Part shown: piece after piece, positions 16,955 through 25,942 of the stretch
How positions within the stretch are numbered: the stretch's first letter is position 1
Layout of the letters: the number at the start of each line of letters is the position of its first letter
Assembly: GCA_029552745.1 (NCBI GenBank)
Contig: JAKPDK010000184.1
Location: 434,001-498,000 of the forward strand
Direction of reading: 5' to 3'
Length of the DNA: 64,000 bases
Source: Candidatus Hydrogenedentota bacterium
GTDB lineage: Bacteria; Hydrogenedentota; Hydrogenedentia; Hydrogenedentales; SLHB01
Position numbers and translations under genes: made by a program
Notes under the pieces: model-generated
What the model saw: only the letters and a program-made list of their open reading frames with translations
What the model was told of the DNA's origin: nothing
The model's database searches: none

Positions 16955-18658
16955 ATGCCGAACCAGTCGGTCAGTGAACTTTCTCACTTCCTGTTGACGG
17001 TCGGGGTATTACTGTCAACGGCGCGCTTCTTTGGAGAAATAGCACGCCGCTTTAATCTGCCTGCCGTTCTTGGCGAAATCCTGGCAGGCATCGTCTTGGG
17101 CCCCACCGTCTTCGGAACAATTTCGCCGGAATGGTACACGGTCCTTTTCCCTTCCAGCGGCGGGGCACGCCATGCACTGGATGCCTTCACCACGCTTTCC
17201 GTCGTTCTTTTCTTAATGGTATCCGGTATGGAAATCGAACTCTCTACCGTATTTCGACAAGGAACGTCCGCGCTAATCATCGGCGCGGCGAGTATGGTCG
17301 TCCCGTTTGGTATTGCGTTTATTACAGCATTGGTTTTTCCAGATTTGGTAGGGTTCGAACAAGAGGTGTCGCTGCCTCTTTTCGCAGCTTTTTTCGCCAC
17401 GGCACTATCCGTTTCTGCGCTTCCTGTCATCAGCCGCATTTTAATGGATCTTGACCTGCATCGTAGCGACATGGGGGTCTTGTCCCTGGCAGTCGCGGCG
17501 CTGAATGACTTGTGTGGCTGGATTATTCTGGGCGTGATTTTTGGAGTTATCGGAGTTCCCGGCTCGGGGAAATTGCCCCTGGGTAATGTCATCGCCCTTA
17601 CCATTGCCTTTGCAGTGTTCGTATTGACCGTCGGCAGATGGCTTGTGGATCGCCTGCTACCTTGGCTTCAAGCCTACACGTCTTGGCCTGGAAGCGTCTT
17701 GAGCGCTTCTATCGCCGCAGCCCTCTTTGCCGGAGCTTTCACCGAGTGGCTGGGTATACACGCTGTTATGGGGGCATTTCTTGTGGGTATAGCCATCGGA
17801 GAATCTCGGCACTTGCGCCGTCAGACTCGTGTTATCATTTCCGATTTTGTTTCCTATTTTTTTGCTCCCCTTTTTTTTGCCAGCATAGGACTGCGAATCA
17901 ACTTCGTTGAGGGGTTTGATCTGAAGGTGGTAGTCACCATCTTCATAATAGCAGGGATCGGCAAAGTGTTTGGTGCCGGCCTCGCAGCACGCGCCACCGG
18001 TTTGCCTGCCCGAGAATCCTTTGCTATGGGGTTCATGCTGAACGCTCGCGGCGCCATGGAAGTGATCGTGGGCACCCTCGCGCTGGAGTATGGGCTCATC
18101 CACGCCAGAACGTATGAAGCCCTCGTCATTATGGCAATTGCCACCTCGCTTCTCGCTAGCACGACCGTACAATATTTCATCACCCGCAAAACCTCTAAGA
18201 ACATAGCGGCATTCGTGCATCCTTCTTTGTTCCGCTCGCCCCTGGCGGCTCAAACGGCTTATGAAGCAATCCAAGAACTATCAGCACTTGCCTCTTCTGA
18301 AGCAAAGTTAGATTCACGCGTCATCCAAGAAGCTGTTTGGAAACGGGAATGCATCATGGCGACGGGGCTAGAGAATGGCGTCGCAGTTCCTCATGCAAGA
18401 CTGGACAATTTGGAGAAAGCGGTGGTTGCGATTGGAATATCGCCGCAAGGTATTGATTTTGATGCCCCCGATGGAAGTCGGGCACATGTGGTAATTCTTT
18501 TCTTAACACCTGCCCAAGACGAAGGGATCCAACTGGATTTGTTGGCTGACGTTGCCAAGCGATTTGCCAAGCCTTTGTCCGAGGAGCAAATTACAGCCAT
18601 GAAGACATTTACCGAGTTCTTGGCATTTATACGACTCGGTCCGGAAGAGTCGCTCTGA
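16955..18658 (+). CDS. CPA2-type cation/proton antiporter fused to a PTS EIIA-type domain
   Basis: The first ~400 residues form a monovalent cation:proton antiporter-2 (Na_H_Exchanger, PF00999) with about 12 membrane spans. ARRFNLPAVLGEILAGIVLGPTVF is the family signature, and SALPVISRILMDLDL and LAVAALNDLCGW hold the transport-site ND pair region. The last ~140 residues match a PTS EIIA type-2 (fructose/mannitol/nitrogen-PTS) domain: VIQEAVWKRECIMATGLENG then VAVPHARLDN, with the phosphorylatable His near residue 480. So antiport may be controlled by the phosphorylation state of a PTS phosphorelay; no HPr or EI gene lies in the window. GGGGAGCG precedes the start. Confidence 0.9.
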   Translation: MPNQSVSELSHFLLTVGVLLSTARFFGEIARRFNLPAVLGEILAGIVLGPTVFGTISPEWYTVLFPSSGGARHALDAFTTLSVVLFLMVSGMEIELSTVFRQGTSALIIGAASMVVPFGIAFITALVFPDLVGFEQEVSLPLFAAFFATALSVSALPVISRILMDLDLHRSDMGVLSLAVAALNDLCGWIILGVIFGVIGVPGSGKLPLGNVIALTIAFAVFVLTVGRWLVDRLLPWLQAYTSWPGSVLSASIAAALFAGAFTEWLGIHAVMGAFLVGIAIGESRHLRRQTRVIISDFVSYFFAPLFFASIGLRINFVEGFDLKVVVTIFIIAGIGKVFGAGLAARATGLPARESFAMGFMLNARGAMEVIVGTLALEYGLIHARTYEALVIMAIATSLLASTTVQYFITRKTSKNIAAFVHPSLFRSPLAAQTAYEAIQELSALASSEAKLDSRVIQEAVWKRECIMATGLENGVAVPHARLDNLEKAVVAIGISPQGIDFDAPDGSRAHVVILFLTPAQDEGIQLDLLADVAKRFAKPLSEEQITAMKTFTEFLAFIRLGPEESL

Positions 18659-18677
18659 AAAAACGAACTAGGATGAC

Positions 18678-19442
18678 ATGCTAATGATCATTGACTGTCA
18701 CGTTCATATCATGACGTCCGAAGACGATGAACTCTCGAATTTGTTGCGCTGTGCGGACCGCAATCAGATCGATCAACTGTGCATTGCTTCTCTGTCTCGA
18801 ACCTGGTCACCACGACCGTCCGAAGAACAATTGGAAGAAGCCGCTGTGGATGTCTTGGAGGCATGCCGCCGATTTCCCGATCGGTTCGTCGGGTTCACCT
18901 ATGTCAGCGCAGACCACATCGAAAAATCATTAGAACTTATTGAACGATGCAACGTGGAAGGTCCTTGTCGTTTTGTAAAACTCTGGATTTCCCAATTCAT
19001 GGATGACCCCCGTCTCACACCGATTTACGAACGAGTCCGAGAATTACGCCAAGCCGTCATGGCGCATACCTGGTGCAAAGCGACCGGAAACCTGGAGTAC
19101 GAATCCACCTTTGAGCATGCCACGCGTGTAGCCGCACAGTACCCCGACCTCAGGATCTGGATAGCTCATTGCAGCGGGCTTTGGGAAGAGGTAGGCCGTG
19201 CCATCTCGCCTTATCCCAATCTTTGCGTAGACCTGTCTGGCGGAGAGCCGGAAGCTGGAATCGTGGAAACGTTGCTCAACGATCTTCCCGCCGAACGGAT
19301 TTTTTTCGGCTCCGATGCACCAGGAAGAAACATGGCCGTGCAGATGAGCAAGGTTCTCTCCGCAGGTTTGCCTCCAGAATTGGAACGAAAGATTCTCGGT
19401 GAGAATATCGCAAAATGGATTGAGGCGAAACCGCCAAAATAG
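18678..19442 (+). CDS. Amidohydrolase-family (TIM-barrel metal-dependent hydrolase) protein
   Basis: Amidohydro_2-type TIM-barrel hydrolase. The metal ligands are present in order: DCHVHIM (His8, His10), a Lys in FVKLWIS that might be the bridging residue, MAHTW, WIAHCSG, and the catalytic Asp in FFGSDAPGR. Length (254) is at the short end of the family. The first ATG has AGGA a few bases upstream. The protein begins 19 bases after the antiporter stop, so cotranscription is likely, but the functional link is unclear. Substrate not determinable; relatives act on lactones, carboxylated aromatics (decarboxylases) or N-acyl groups. Confidence 0.85.
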   Translation: MLMIIDCHVHIMTSEDDELSNLLRCADRNQIDQLCIASLSRTWSPRPSEEQLEEAAVDVLEACRRFPDRFVGFTYVSADHIEKSLELIERCNVEGPCRFVKLWISQFMDDPRLTPIYERVRELRQAVMAHTWCKATGNLEYESTFEHATRVAAQYPDLRIWIAHCSGLWEEVGRAISPYPNLCVDLSGGEPEAGIVETLLNDLPAERIFFGSDAPGRNMAVQMSKVLSAGLPPELERKILGENIAKWIEAKPPK

Positions 19443-19450
19443 AACGCGTC

Positions 19451-20668
19451 TTACGTCTGCGGCAATCGCCGTATTTCCATCACGTCCTTCCGAATACACT
19501 CCCCGGGATAGGTCATCGTATTAGGCCACAACTTGCGCCCGGGATAGATGCACGTATTGATGCCGGTGTGCACGTTGTCCCCAACAATCGCACCTAACTT
19601 ACGTCGGCCCGAATCTATCATCTCGCCTTTTACCATGGAACGGACAGTCCCCCCGTCGTGTCTCACGTTCGCCGTAATGGTGCCTGCGCCAAAGTTCGTG
19701 TGCTCGCCGATGACCGAATCTCCCACATAGCTCAGGTGCGGAACCGCCGAACCGTCCATCAAAATGCTGTTTTTGATCTCGACCGATTGGCCAACTCGAC
19801 ACCCATTTCCAATAGTGGTCCCCGGGCGAAGCCAGCAGTTGGGTCCGATGGAGCAGTTCTTCCCAATACATACGGGGCCGTCAATAACGACACCGCTACG
19901 GATGACCGTCCCTTCTCCCACCGCAACCCGTCCGTTCAAGTGAGCAAAGGGACTTACCTCTCCCTCGATTTTCTGCTCCAAAAACGCCGTCAAAAAATAC
20001 TCGTTGGCATCTAGCAAATGCCACGGATAGCCAATCGGAAACCAGTAGTCCTGCATTTCCACCACTCGAAAAACAGAACTATCCGCCAACGCCTGAATCG
20101 CACTGGTAATTTCGATTTCGCCTCTTTCAGACGGCTCCGTTTTGCCTAGGACATCAAAGAGCTTCGGCAAAAAGTGATACGCCCCTACGTTGGCAAGGTC
20201 CGAAAATATCTCCTTCGGTTTTTCCACCAATCGCACAACGCGACCATCTTTCGATATCTCGTAAATCCCGTAAAGCCTGGGGTCAGAAACCTTTTTCACC
20301 AAGGCGGACTGCTCCTGTTGCGCCAAACGCGCCAAATCCGTCGGTGCGTAAAGATCATCCCCATTGATAACCAAAAATGGCTCGTGAACAAGGTCTACAC
20401 ATTGAAGAACAGCATGCCCCGTCCCCAATTGCTCCTTTTGTTCTACATATCGGATGCGAATACCGCGATAGTCTGTGCCGAACGCCGCGCGAATCAACTC
20501 ATGCATATAACCGACCACAATGATAACTTCTTCGACAATGCCACTGAGGGCGTCTAGCTGATGCGCGAGTATCGGTTTGTTGGCTATTTTAAGCAAAGGT
20601 TTAGGTCGCGTAAGCGTCAGCGGGTAAGTGCGTGTCGACTTGCCCGCTGCCATAATAATCGCCTGCAT
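19451..20668 (-). CDS. GlmU-like bifunctional sugar-1-phosphate nucleotidyltransferase/acyltransferase
   Basis: Residues 1-235 form a nucleotidyltransferase with the pyrophosphorylase signature AAGKSTRTYPLTLTRPKPLL and the metal Asp motif NGDDLY. The rest is a left-handed beta-helix of hexapeptide repeats (VAVGEGTVIRSGVVIDGPVC, then IGKNCSIGPNC). The pattern FGAGTITANVRHDG is close to GlmU's acetyl-CoA site, and the arrangement resembles the archaeal-type glucosamine-1-phosphate acetyltransferase/UTP transferase. It probably makes UDP-GlcNAc or another activated sugar. Start at 20668 with a perfect AGGAGG six bases before; the frame opens 26 codons earlier without such a site. Exact substrate is uncertain because similar enzymes use dTDP- or GDP-sugars. 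Confidence 0.85.
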   Translation of the reverse strand: MQAIIMAAGKSTRTYPLTLTRPKPLLKIANKPILAHQLDALSGIVEEVIIVVGYMHELIRAAFGTDYRGIRIRYVEQKEQLGTGHAVLQCVDLVHEPFLVINGDDLYAPTDLARLAQQEQSALVKKVSDPRLYGIYEISKDGRVVRLVEKPKEIFSDLANVGAYHFLPKLFDVLGKTEPSERGEIEITSAIQALADSSVFRVVEMQDYWFPIGYPWHLLDANEYFLTAFLEQKIEGEVSPFAHLNGRVAVGEGTVIRSGVVIDGPVCIGKNCSIGPNCWLRPGTTIGNGCRVGQSVEIKNSILMDGSAVPHLSYVGDSVIGEHTNFGAGTITANVRHDGGTVRSMVKGEMIDSGRRKLGAIVGDNVHTGINTCIYPGRKLWPNTMTYPGECIRKDVMEIRRLPQT

Positions 20669-20894
20669 ACAATGCCTCCTGTATCCCGATAGTCTTGATT
20701 TCTCTAGTCCACTGCACCGGCCATGCATATCATGCTGCCGTATCACAGCAGTAAATTCAAAAATCTTCTAACCGCTCTTCTGCACAAACCAGTTCGCACA
20801 TGACACGTCAGCGTGCATTTTTGTCTCTTTTGGTATATTTTAAGGGAGAAAAGTGCACGTAAGAGGTGGACTTCAAAGCAAAGGCGAAACGACC

Positions 20895-21122
20895 ATGACG
20901 CAAATGAAAGAATGCTTTGGACAACTAGGCAATATGTCAATTACTTTTCGGAACGCTTCTAAACAGCATTTCCTTCGCGAAGATGAGGAAAAACTGAAGG
21001 AATGCAACACATGCCCCCTCTTTGTGAAATGCATGTTCCTAAAATACAACGAGCTTATCCGAGATCTGCTGCGGTTAATAGATTCCGCCAGCCCGCAAGA
21101 CACAAAACCTCGGCTACGCTAA
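20895..21122 (+). CDS. Small Cys-rich protein of unknown function
   Basis: A 75-residue hydrophilic protein. It holds Cys near the N-terminus (MKECFG) and a cluster reading ECNTCPLFVKC, i.e. C-x2-C-x5-C, in a helical background rich in Glu and Lys. This resembles a zinc or Fe-S binding knuckle, but three clustered Cys plus one distant do not prove metal binding. Start chosen at 20895, with AAGGCG about 8 bases upstream; the frame extends to 20853 as well. It is divergent from the GlmU-like gene. I do not recognise the family. The coding sense is supported by its compact Cys pattern and the absence of any competing gene. Confidence 0.5.
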   Translation: MTQMKECFGQLGNMSITFRNASKQHFLREDEEKLKECNTCPLFVKCMFLKYNELIRDLLRLIDSASPQDTKPRLR

Positions 21123-21151
21123 TCGTAACGCCCCGCCCCTGAGAAACCGAC

Positions 21152-21340
21152 TTATCGTACGTCGGCAGAAAACCACAACAGGAAGCTCTTAAAACCCGTA
21201 ATACGTTTCAACCGAATCGATTTGAATTGGAGCTTCTTGAGTTTTTCCCGCGCCTCCAGTTCGTCACGAGCGACCACTGTGCCGATCTCAAAATAATCTT
21301 CGCGATCCGGAATAGCCGCCTTGTACTGGAAAACCGCCAT
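21152..21340 (-). CDS. Stand-alone GspF-N-like domain protein
   Basis: A 62-residue protein. FQYKAAIPDREDYFEIGTV, then ARDELEAREKLKKLQFKSI, matches the opening of type II secretion GspF/PilC-type N-terminal domains ('YKARDxxGxxxxGxxxAxxxxEAxxxLxxxGxxxxxI'), yet nothing else of GspF follows. I chose the ATG at 21340 because AAGGTGAG precedes it closely; ATGs at 21424 and 21484 would add 28 or 48 residues without a stronger signal. A second protein with the same kind of domain lies at 35428. Cytoplasmic, role unknown. The gene converges with the 75-residue Cys protein 29 bases away. Confidence 0.55.
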   Translation of the reverse strand: MAVFQYKAAIPDREDYFEIGTVVARDELEAREKLKKLQFKSIRLKRITGFKSFLLWFSADVR

Positions 21341-21554
21341 AGCACTCACCTTCAACAACCTGTCAAGTTCGGTATTACTAAATGAGTCCGTTGCGAGGCT
21401 ATTCGCTAAGATGAGTTGCCACATGGAGCTATCCTGATAACTAAATATTATACAAAGTATAGCAACGCCGAAATGCAAGATCAAGTTTTTTGGCGAATAA
21501 TTCTAAAGGTTCGCTTAGTGCTACCGAAAGAAAATGGCGGTTCGGATAGATGAC

Positions 21555-22997
21555 TCAGAAGTAAATTACGGTGGATAGATAAAATTCATGTTGCGTAACG
21601 TCCGCATCCACGTCCCACATGGAGAAGGTGTCTTTCCGGACGTTTTCGCCCCAACGATAGATATAGGCAAAGTCTAGATTCACTCGATTCTTTATTAATA
21701 ACCCCAAACCTAAGGTCGCGCCCCAGTATTCATCGGGCTTGCCAGTCTTACCTATCTGGAAGACGCCCCCGGAGTTTGCGTGACTAGCTTGGCTTGCCGG
21801 TTCGGGATCATAAAATGCTCCAAGTCTCAAACTCGGGAGATACTTGGGCATAGGTTTGTTCGTATCAATGAAAAGATATTCGGCTCCCATCCGCACCGTG
21901 TAGGTGGGCTCATGGTAGCTGCGCCATTTGGGTAAACCCGTAATCGGAGAAAACCGCCTACCCTGAAAAATCGGAGAAGGTCCTTTCTCAATTTCGACAA
22001 ACTTGTCCCATTCGCGACGTGTGACATCCAGCGCCAGAGTCAGCTTATCATTGGGGAAGCGATAAGCAATACCGAGACCATACGCATTCGGAAATTCTAT
22101 TCGCCTTCGCTGTTTAACTACTGTGACATAATTGGCACCCCCCAATGCCGTAATTTTCTGGACATAATCAACATCCGCGGCAAACGCCGTATGATATACC
22201 GCGCCAATGCTCCAACGCTCGGTAGGTTTGTAGAGCAAACCGAATGTGTAGTTAATACCTTTAAAATCCTCGTAACGTTCTTCCTGAATCGTCCGAGTCA
22301 AGATGATGCGATTGAGTAGCCATGAATCATCGGTGCGGGTGGTTTTCTGCCATTCGTTGCTTGGAATCAACGACTGATCCCATATATTCATCACGACGCC
22401 GAGCGACAACCTATCCGTCAACTCAAAACCAAATGCCGGCGAAATCGCACCCAGAGACCCATCTTGATGAAACTCGATTCTACCCAACTTCTGAGAGAAT
22501 AAATTGTCAAAAAACACATCGGACGTTTTGTACATAAACGTGAGTTTACGGTCGAAATCAAATTTTTGTTGGTAATTCAAACTAAAAACAAGGTTGCGGC
22601 CGGCTATGGTTCGTTGAAATGGATAAACAAAACTGATGTAGTTGAACTCGTCAAAATCTACGTCTTCGGAGTCTCCCGGACTTAGACGAACCCCCTTATC
22701 AAAATCCTCACTAAAAAACTTCCAACTGTAAACAGCTGAAAACTCGGGTCGTTCCAACTGGGTCAATCCGCCTGGATTCCACGAAGCCGCTGTCGCATCA
22801 TCCGCAACGGCAATAAATGCGCCGCCCATACCCAACGCCCGTGCACCACTACCCACGACATTCGGCGACGAGTTTATTTGTACTTGAGCCATCGCCCCTG
22901 TCGAAAAGAGACCGCCAAGTACCAAGACCGTCCCCAATAGCACAACAAAATTACATGGTAAAAGCGGGCTGACCCTGTGTCGGTTGTTGTCCTTCAT
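21555..22997 (-). CDS. FadL/TodX-like outer-membrane transport protein
   Basis: An OMPP1/FadL/TodX-family beta-barrel (PF03349) of 480 residues. A signal peptide ends at AMA-QVQ (residue ~37). The N-terminal hatch motif SGARALGMGGAFIAVADDATA and WNPGG are hallmarks of the family, and the C-terminus ends in aromatic residues (YLSTVIYF) as outer-membrane barrels do. Such proteins pass hydrophobic compounds across the outer membrane. ATG at 22997 has GTGGAGGG just upstream; this start overlaps the end of the preceding CsgG-like lipoprotein gene by about 47 bases, so the two are one operon. The overlap suggests functional pairing of barrel and lipoprotein. Confidence 0.85.
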   Translation of the reverse strand: MKDNNRHRVSPLLPCNFVVLLGTVLVLGGLFSTGAMAQVQINSSPNVVGSGARALGMGGAFIAVADDATAASWNPGGLTQLERPEFSAVYSWKFFSEDFDKGVRLSPGDSEDVDFDEFNYISFVYPFQRTIAGRNLVFSLNYQQKFDFDRKLTFMYKTSDVFFDNLFSQKLGRIEFHQDGSLGAISPAFGFELTDRLSLGVVMNIWDQSLIPSNEWQKTTRTDDSWLLNRIILTRTIQEERYEDFKGINYTFGLLYKPTERWSIGAVYHTAFAADVDYVQKITALGGANYVTVVKQRRRIEFPNAYGLGIAYRFPNDKLTLALDVTRREWDKFVEIEKGPSPIFQGRRFSPITGLPKWRSYHEPTYTVRMGAEYLFIDTNKPMPKYLPSLRLGAFYDPEPASQASHANSGGVFQIGKTGKPDEYWGATLGLGLLIKNRVNLDFAYIYRWGENVRKDTFSMWDVDADVTQHEFYLSTVIYF

Positions 22998-25056
22998 GGC
23001 CCTCCACAAACCGGACAGCATCCAGTTTGCTCCTATCCTTTTCTACCCCAACCACAGGAGCCCAACCTAACGCATCAAAGATCGGCTCCCGGAGAATTTC
23101 ACCTGTAGTAGCATCCTTCTCTGCCGACTGAACTTCATACGCCAGCACAACGTTCATCCCCTTTCGGATGCCGTCTTCTTCGCCCAAATTCACCCACGAA
23201 TTCTTGCCGGCTACAGCAATCAGTTCCCCGGAGATACGCGGGAAGGCTTCCTCGAGCCAATCAGCCACGTCTGCCAGGGCTCGTTTCTCTTCTTCCGTAT
23301 TCTTTGTATCTCGAACAAACGTATCATACTGCGCCAATATCGTGGCGGTCTCTACACCAATAGCCTGAAATAACAGTTCTGCGCCACCATCCGCTCGGGG
23401 ATAGACTAAACTATAAATCATCAAGTCGGCGGGTTTAATTCTGCCTAACTTCAAAGCAAAATTGGGATCAGCCAATTCACTGGTGCCCAACTGAAGCTCC
23501 TGAAGAATCTGGTCCAATTCCGTTCGCGTCACCACCTCAAAACGTTGGCGACCCTGGAGCAGGCCCTCCAGCGTCATGCGAAGAAAGTCAGCCTCTCCCG
23601 ATTCGGCACCCTTGAAGTATTGCACCGCGGTCTTCATTTTGTACTCGTCCAAGAACACAGGTTCCCCGCGGACAACCGCTTCCCACTCGTCGCGATATCC
23701 TTGTTGGTCCTCTGCGGCAATCTGAATGGGGTTCTCCCCCGGCGAAATCGGTACACGGCGACTAAACTCGATCCGCTTGGCGCCTTCAATTATCGGATAC
23801 GTCTTTCCACGGATCGCAAAGGTCTTCACTCCCATTTGAGCGTCAACACGACCCGCTACCCGTAATTCGGACTTTCGGTATTGCTCCGTTGAAGACTTGG
23901 GATATTTGACAAAAATGCTGATAGGTTTCGGAGACTCCTGCTCCGCAGTAGCCAAGATATCACGCACCACGGATAATGAAGCCGACGCCAATTCCAGCTG
24001 TGTACCTGTCTGCTGTTCGAAGTGCCAGAGTCGTGAGCGAATCGAACTCGGACTCCCCCTGTAAATCTCAACGGCTGCTGCCGTTTCGTTACCTGCGCGG
24101 TCGCGCGCCGTTATAACAAACACGTTCTCGCCTGCGTTCAAAGGCAGTTCTCGCTCAAAAGAGAGCCTGTCCCCATTTCGGCTCAGCGATAGGGATGAAC
24201 CGTCCAGAAGCACCGACTCAACGCCGCTCTCGTCCCGCACCGCGCCCCGCAATTGCACACTACCCGCTTCTGTCACCAACGGTAACGTGGGCTCTTCGAT
24301 AGCTATACAAGGTCCGGTGAGATCCACGGCAATATTAACAGGCGTCTGCGATGTTTTCCCCGCCAAGTCGGAAGCCCCCAATTGCAACGTGTAAACTCCC
24401 TCCTCCAAGAGCGTGGCATACTTAAACCGACCCTCGACGGCGTTCCCCCGAAACCGAAGCGGCTTTCCGTCAACGGTTATCGCATCTAGCCCAATATCGT
24501 CCGACGCTTCTAATTCGACAGAGACTTCTCTCGTGCCGATAACGATATTATCTCCGGACTTCGCTAAAACATCCGGTGGCTTCACGTCTGTCAACTGCCC
24601 AAGGGCAATTCTTTTCTGTTTAACAAGATCTAAATACCGCCGCGCTCGCTCCGTATCTACTTGAGAGAGTGACGCATTCAGATAGGTTTCGGCATCATCC
24701 AGCCGACCCATGTGATAGTACGTAACGCCCAACTCACGATTGGGAAAATACTCCACAAAATGCAAACCATACGTGCGAGCGTTCCATGTGTCTCGGGACC
24801 GTCCTTGCAACGCTTGGAGAAAATCTCGTTCCGCTTCGGTGTAAAACTCCCCCGCCAGAAACGAACTGCCCCGCTCATAATAACTCCACCACCTGCCGCG
24901 AAACGTGCCCTTGGTCACGCCGTATTCTTTTCCGTCCTTGGTGTAGGGTTCCTGCACGGTACAACTCGAAAACAAAAACAGACAACCAAGAACTACAAGA
25001 AAAATAAATGACGAAAACAGCGGCTTAGACCCCCACATAATTCCACTTTTCCTCAC
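22951..25056 (-). CDS. Large lipoprotein with TPR-like, Ig-like and CsgG-like regions
   Basis: A 701-residue outer-membrane lipoprotein. The signal peptide ends in LFLFSSC, with lipidated Cys at about 32. Residues ~45-150 look like TPR helices (FYTEAERDFLQALQGR, YYHMGRLDDAETYL). Residues ~165-350 hold two or three Ig-like repeats (VSVELEASDDIGLDAITVDG, VQLRGAVRDESGVESVLLDG). From ~480 to 640 there is a CsgG-type region (FEVVTRTELDQILQELQL, IKPADLMIYSLVYP), as in curli-secretion lipoproteins. The start is GTG at 25056 (GGAAGA upstream) or ATG at 25038. It is the promoter-proximal gene of the operon with the FadL-like barrel. Assembly or export of a surface component is possible but unproved. 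Confidence 0.8.
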   Translation of the reverse strand: MRKSGIMWGSKPLFSSFIFLVVLGCLFLFSSCTVQEPYTKDGKEYGVTKGTFRGRWWSYYERGSSFLAGEFYTEAERDFLQALQGRSRDTWNARTYGLHFVEYFPNRELGVTYYHMGRLDDAETYLNASLSQVDTERARRYLDLVKQKRIALGQLTDVKPPDVLAKSGDNIVIGTREVSVELEASDDIGLDAITVDGKPLRFRGNAVEGRFKYATLLEEGVYTLQLGASDLAGKTSQTPVNIAVDLTGPCIAIEEPTLPLVTEAGSVQLRGAVRDESGVESVLLDGSSLSLSRNGDRLSFERELPLNAGENVFVITARDRAGNETAAAVEIYRGSPSSIRSRLWHFEQQTGTQLELASASLSVVRDILATAEQESPKPISIFVKYPKSSTEQYRKSELRVAGRVDAQMGVKTFAIRGKTYPIIEGAKRIEFSRRVPISPGENPIQIAAEDQQGYRDEWEAVVRGEPVFLDEYKMKTAVQYFKGAESGEADFLRMTLEGLLQGRQRFEVVTRTELDQILQELQLGTSELADPNFALKLGRIKPADLMIYSLVYPRADGGAELLFQAIGVETATILAQYDTFVRDTKNTEEEKRALADVADWLEEAFPRISGELIAVAGKNSWVNLGEEDGIRKGMNVVLAYEVQSAEKDATTGEILREPIFDALGWAPVVGVEKDRSKLDAVRFVEGHEGQQPTQGQPAFTM

Positions 25057-25083
25057 TATGAGTCTTCCACCCGAATCAGAAAC

Positions 25084-25112
25084 AGTATAGACTACTTCCT
25101 AAAAAAAGTAAA
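25084..25112 (-). promoter_or_regulatory. Promoter for the CsgG-like lipoprotein / FadL operon
   Basis: Read on the minus strand: -35 TTTACT (25112-25107), 17-base spacer, -10 TATACT (25089-25084). Five of six -10 bases match. Transcription would start near 25077, about 20 bases before the start codon at 25056. Confidence 0.5.
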
Positions 25113-25204
25113 GAGCCCTAACGACAAACAGCAACACACAATCTTATCCGTAATACCTGAATAATTAGGTTTAACCGATTTTAACTTTGTTTACAAAAGA
25201 TTTC

Positions 25205-25233
25205 TTGACTCAAAGTTTAATAACATTTGAAAT
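25205..25233 (+). promoter_or_regulatory. Candidate promoter for pdxH
   Basis: TTGACT (25205-25210), 17-base spacer, TGAAAT (25228-25233). The -35 matches five of six, the -10 four of six. The pdxH start is about 120 bases downstream. The divergent spacer 25057-25351 holds nothing else that I can support. Confidence 0.35.
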
Positions 25234-25351
25234 ACGGGCACACCCTACGAAAACTGTCATAGAATGCTTTGACAAAGCGATTCCAGGAAATCAAAATGTG
25301 CAAAGAGATTTGTCTTGAAATGCGTACCTCGAAGTACGAAAGGCTTTATAC

Positions 25352-25942
25352 GTGACTATTCCACAACCAGCGGATCCTTTAATTTTGTTTAAGAAGTGGT
25401 TTGAAGACGCACAGCGCCGAGAACCCCTGGTTCCGGACGCCGTCGCGCTGGCAACGGCAGATGCTAACGGGAAACCGAACGTGCGCATGGTGCTGCTAAA
25501 GGGATTCTCGGAAAACGGTTTTGTATTTTATACCAATTTGGAAAGTGTCAAGGCTCGGGAGCTTGCCGAAAATCCCTTTGCTGCCCTGTGCATTCATTGG
25601 AAAACGTTGCGACGTCAAGTGCGTATCCGAGGTGCTGTGGAACAAGTGACAGATGCAGAAGCCGATGCCTATTTTGCGACGCGCGATCGTCGCAGTTGTA
25701 TAGGTGCGTGGGCGTCCAAACAATCGCGCCCGATGAAAGCACGTTTCGAACTGGAAAAGCGCATCGCAACCTACGCGGCAAAGTATGCCATGCGTAAACC
25801 TCCGCGCCCGCCGTTTTGGTCCGGATTTCGCGTCATTCCTCAAGAAATGGAGTTCTGGCAAGAACGGGCATTTCGTTTGCACGATCGATTGCTGTACACT
25901 CGTCAGGAATTTGGTTGGCATTGCGAGTGGCTCTATCCATGA
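25352..25942 (+). CDS. pdxH: Pyridoxamine 5'-phosphate oxidase
   Basis: FMN enzyme that oxidises pyridoxine/pyridoxamine 5'-phosphate to pyridoxal 5'-phosphate, in the cytoplasm. The protein has full family length (196 residues) and the family blocks: [24 protein letters not shown] (FMN phosphate), [51 protein letters not shown] and the C-terminal [10 protein letters not shown] (substrate-phosphate Arg/His). The start is GTG with GAAAGG about 8 bases upstream. Its stop overlaps the ATG of the next gene (ATGA), a lipoprotein with no evident link to vitamin B6. Confidence 0.95.
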   Translation: MTIPQPADPLILFKKWFEDAQRREPLVPDAVALATADANGKPNVRMVLLKGFSENGFVFYTNLESVKARELAENPFAALCIHWKTLRRQVRIRGAVEQVTDAEADAYFATRDRRSCIGAWASKQSRPMKARFELEKRIATYAAKYAMRKPPRPPFWSGFRVIPQEMEFWQERAFRLHDRLLYTRQEFGWHCEWLYP

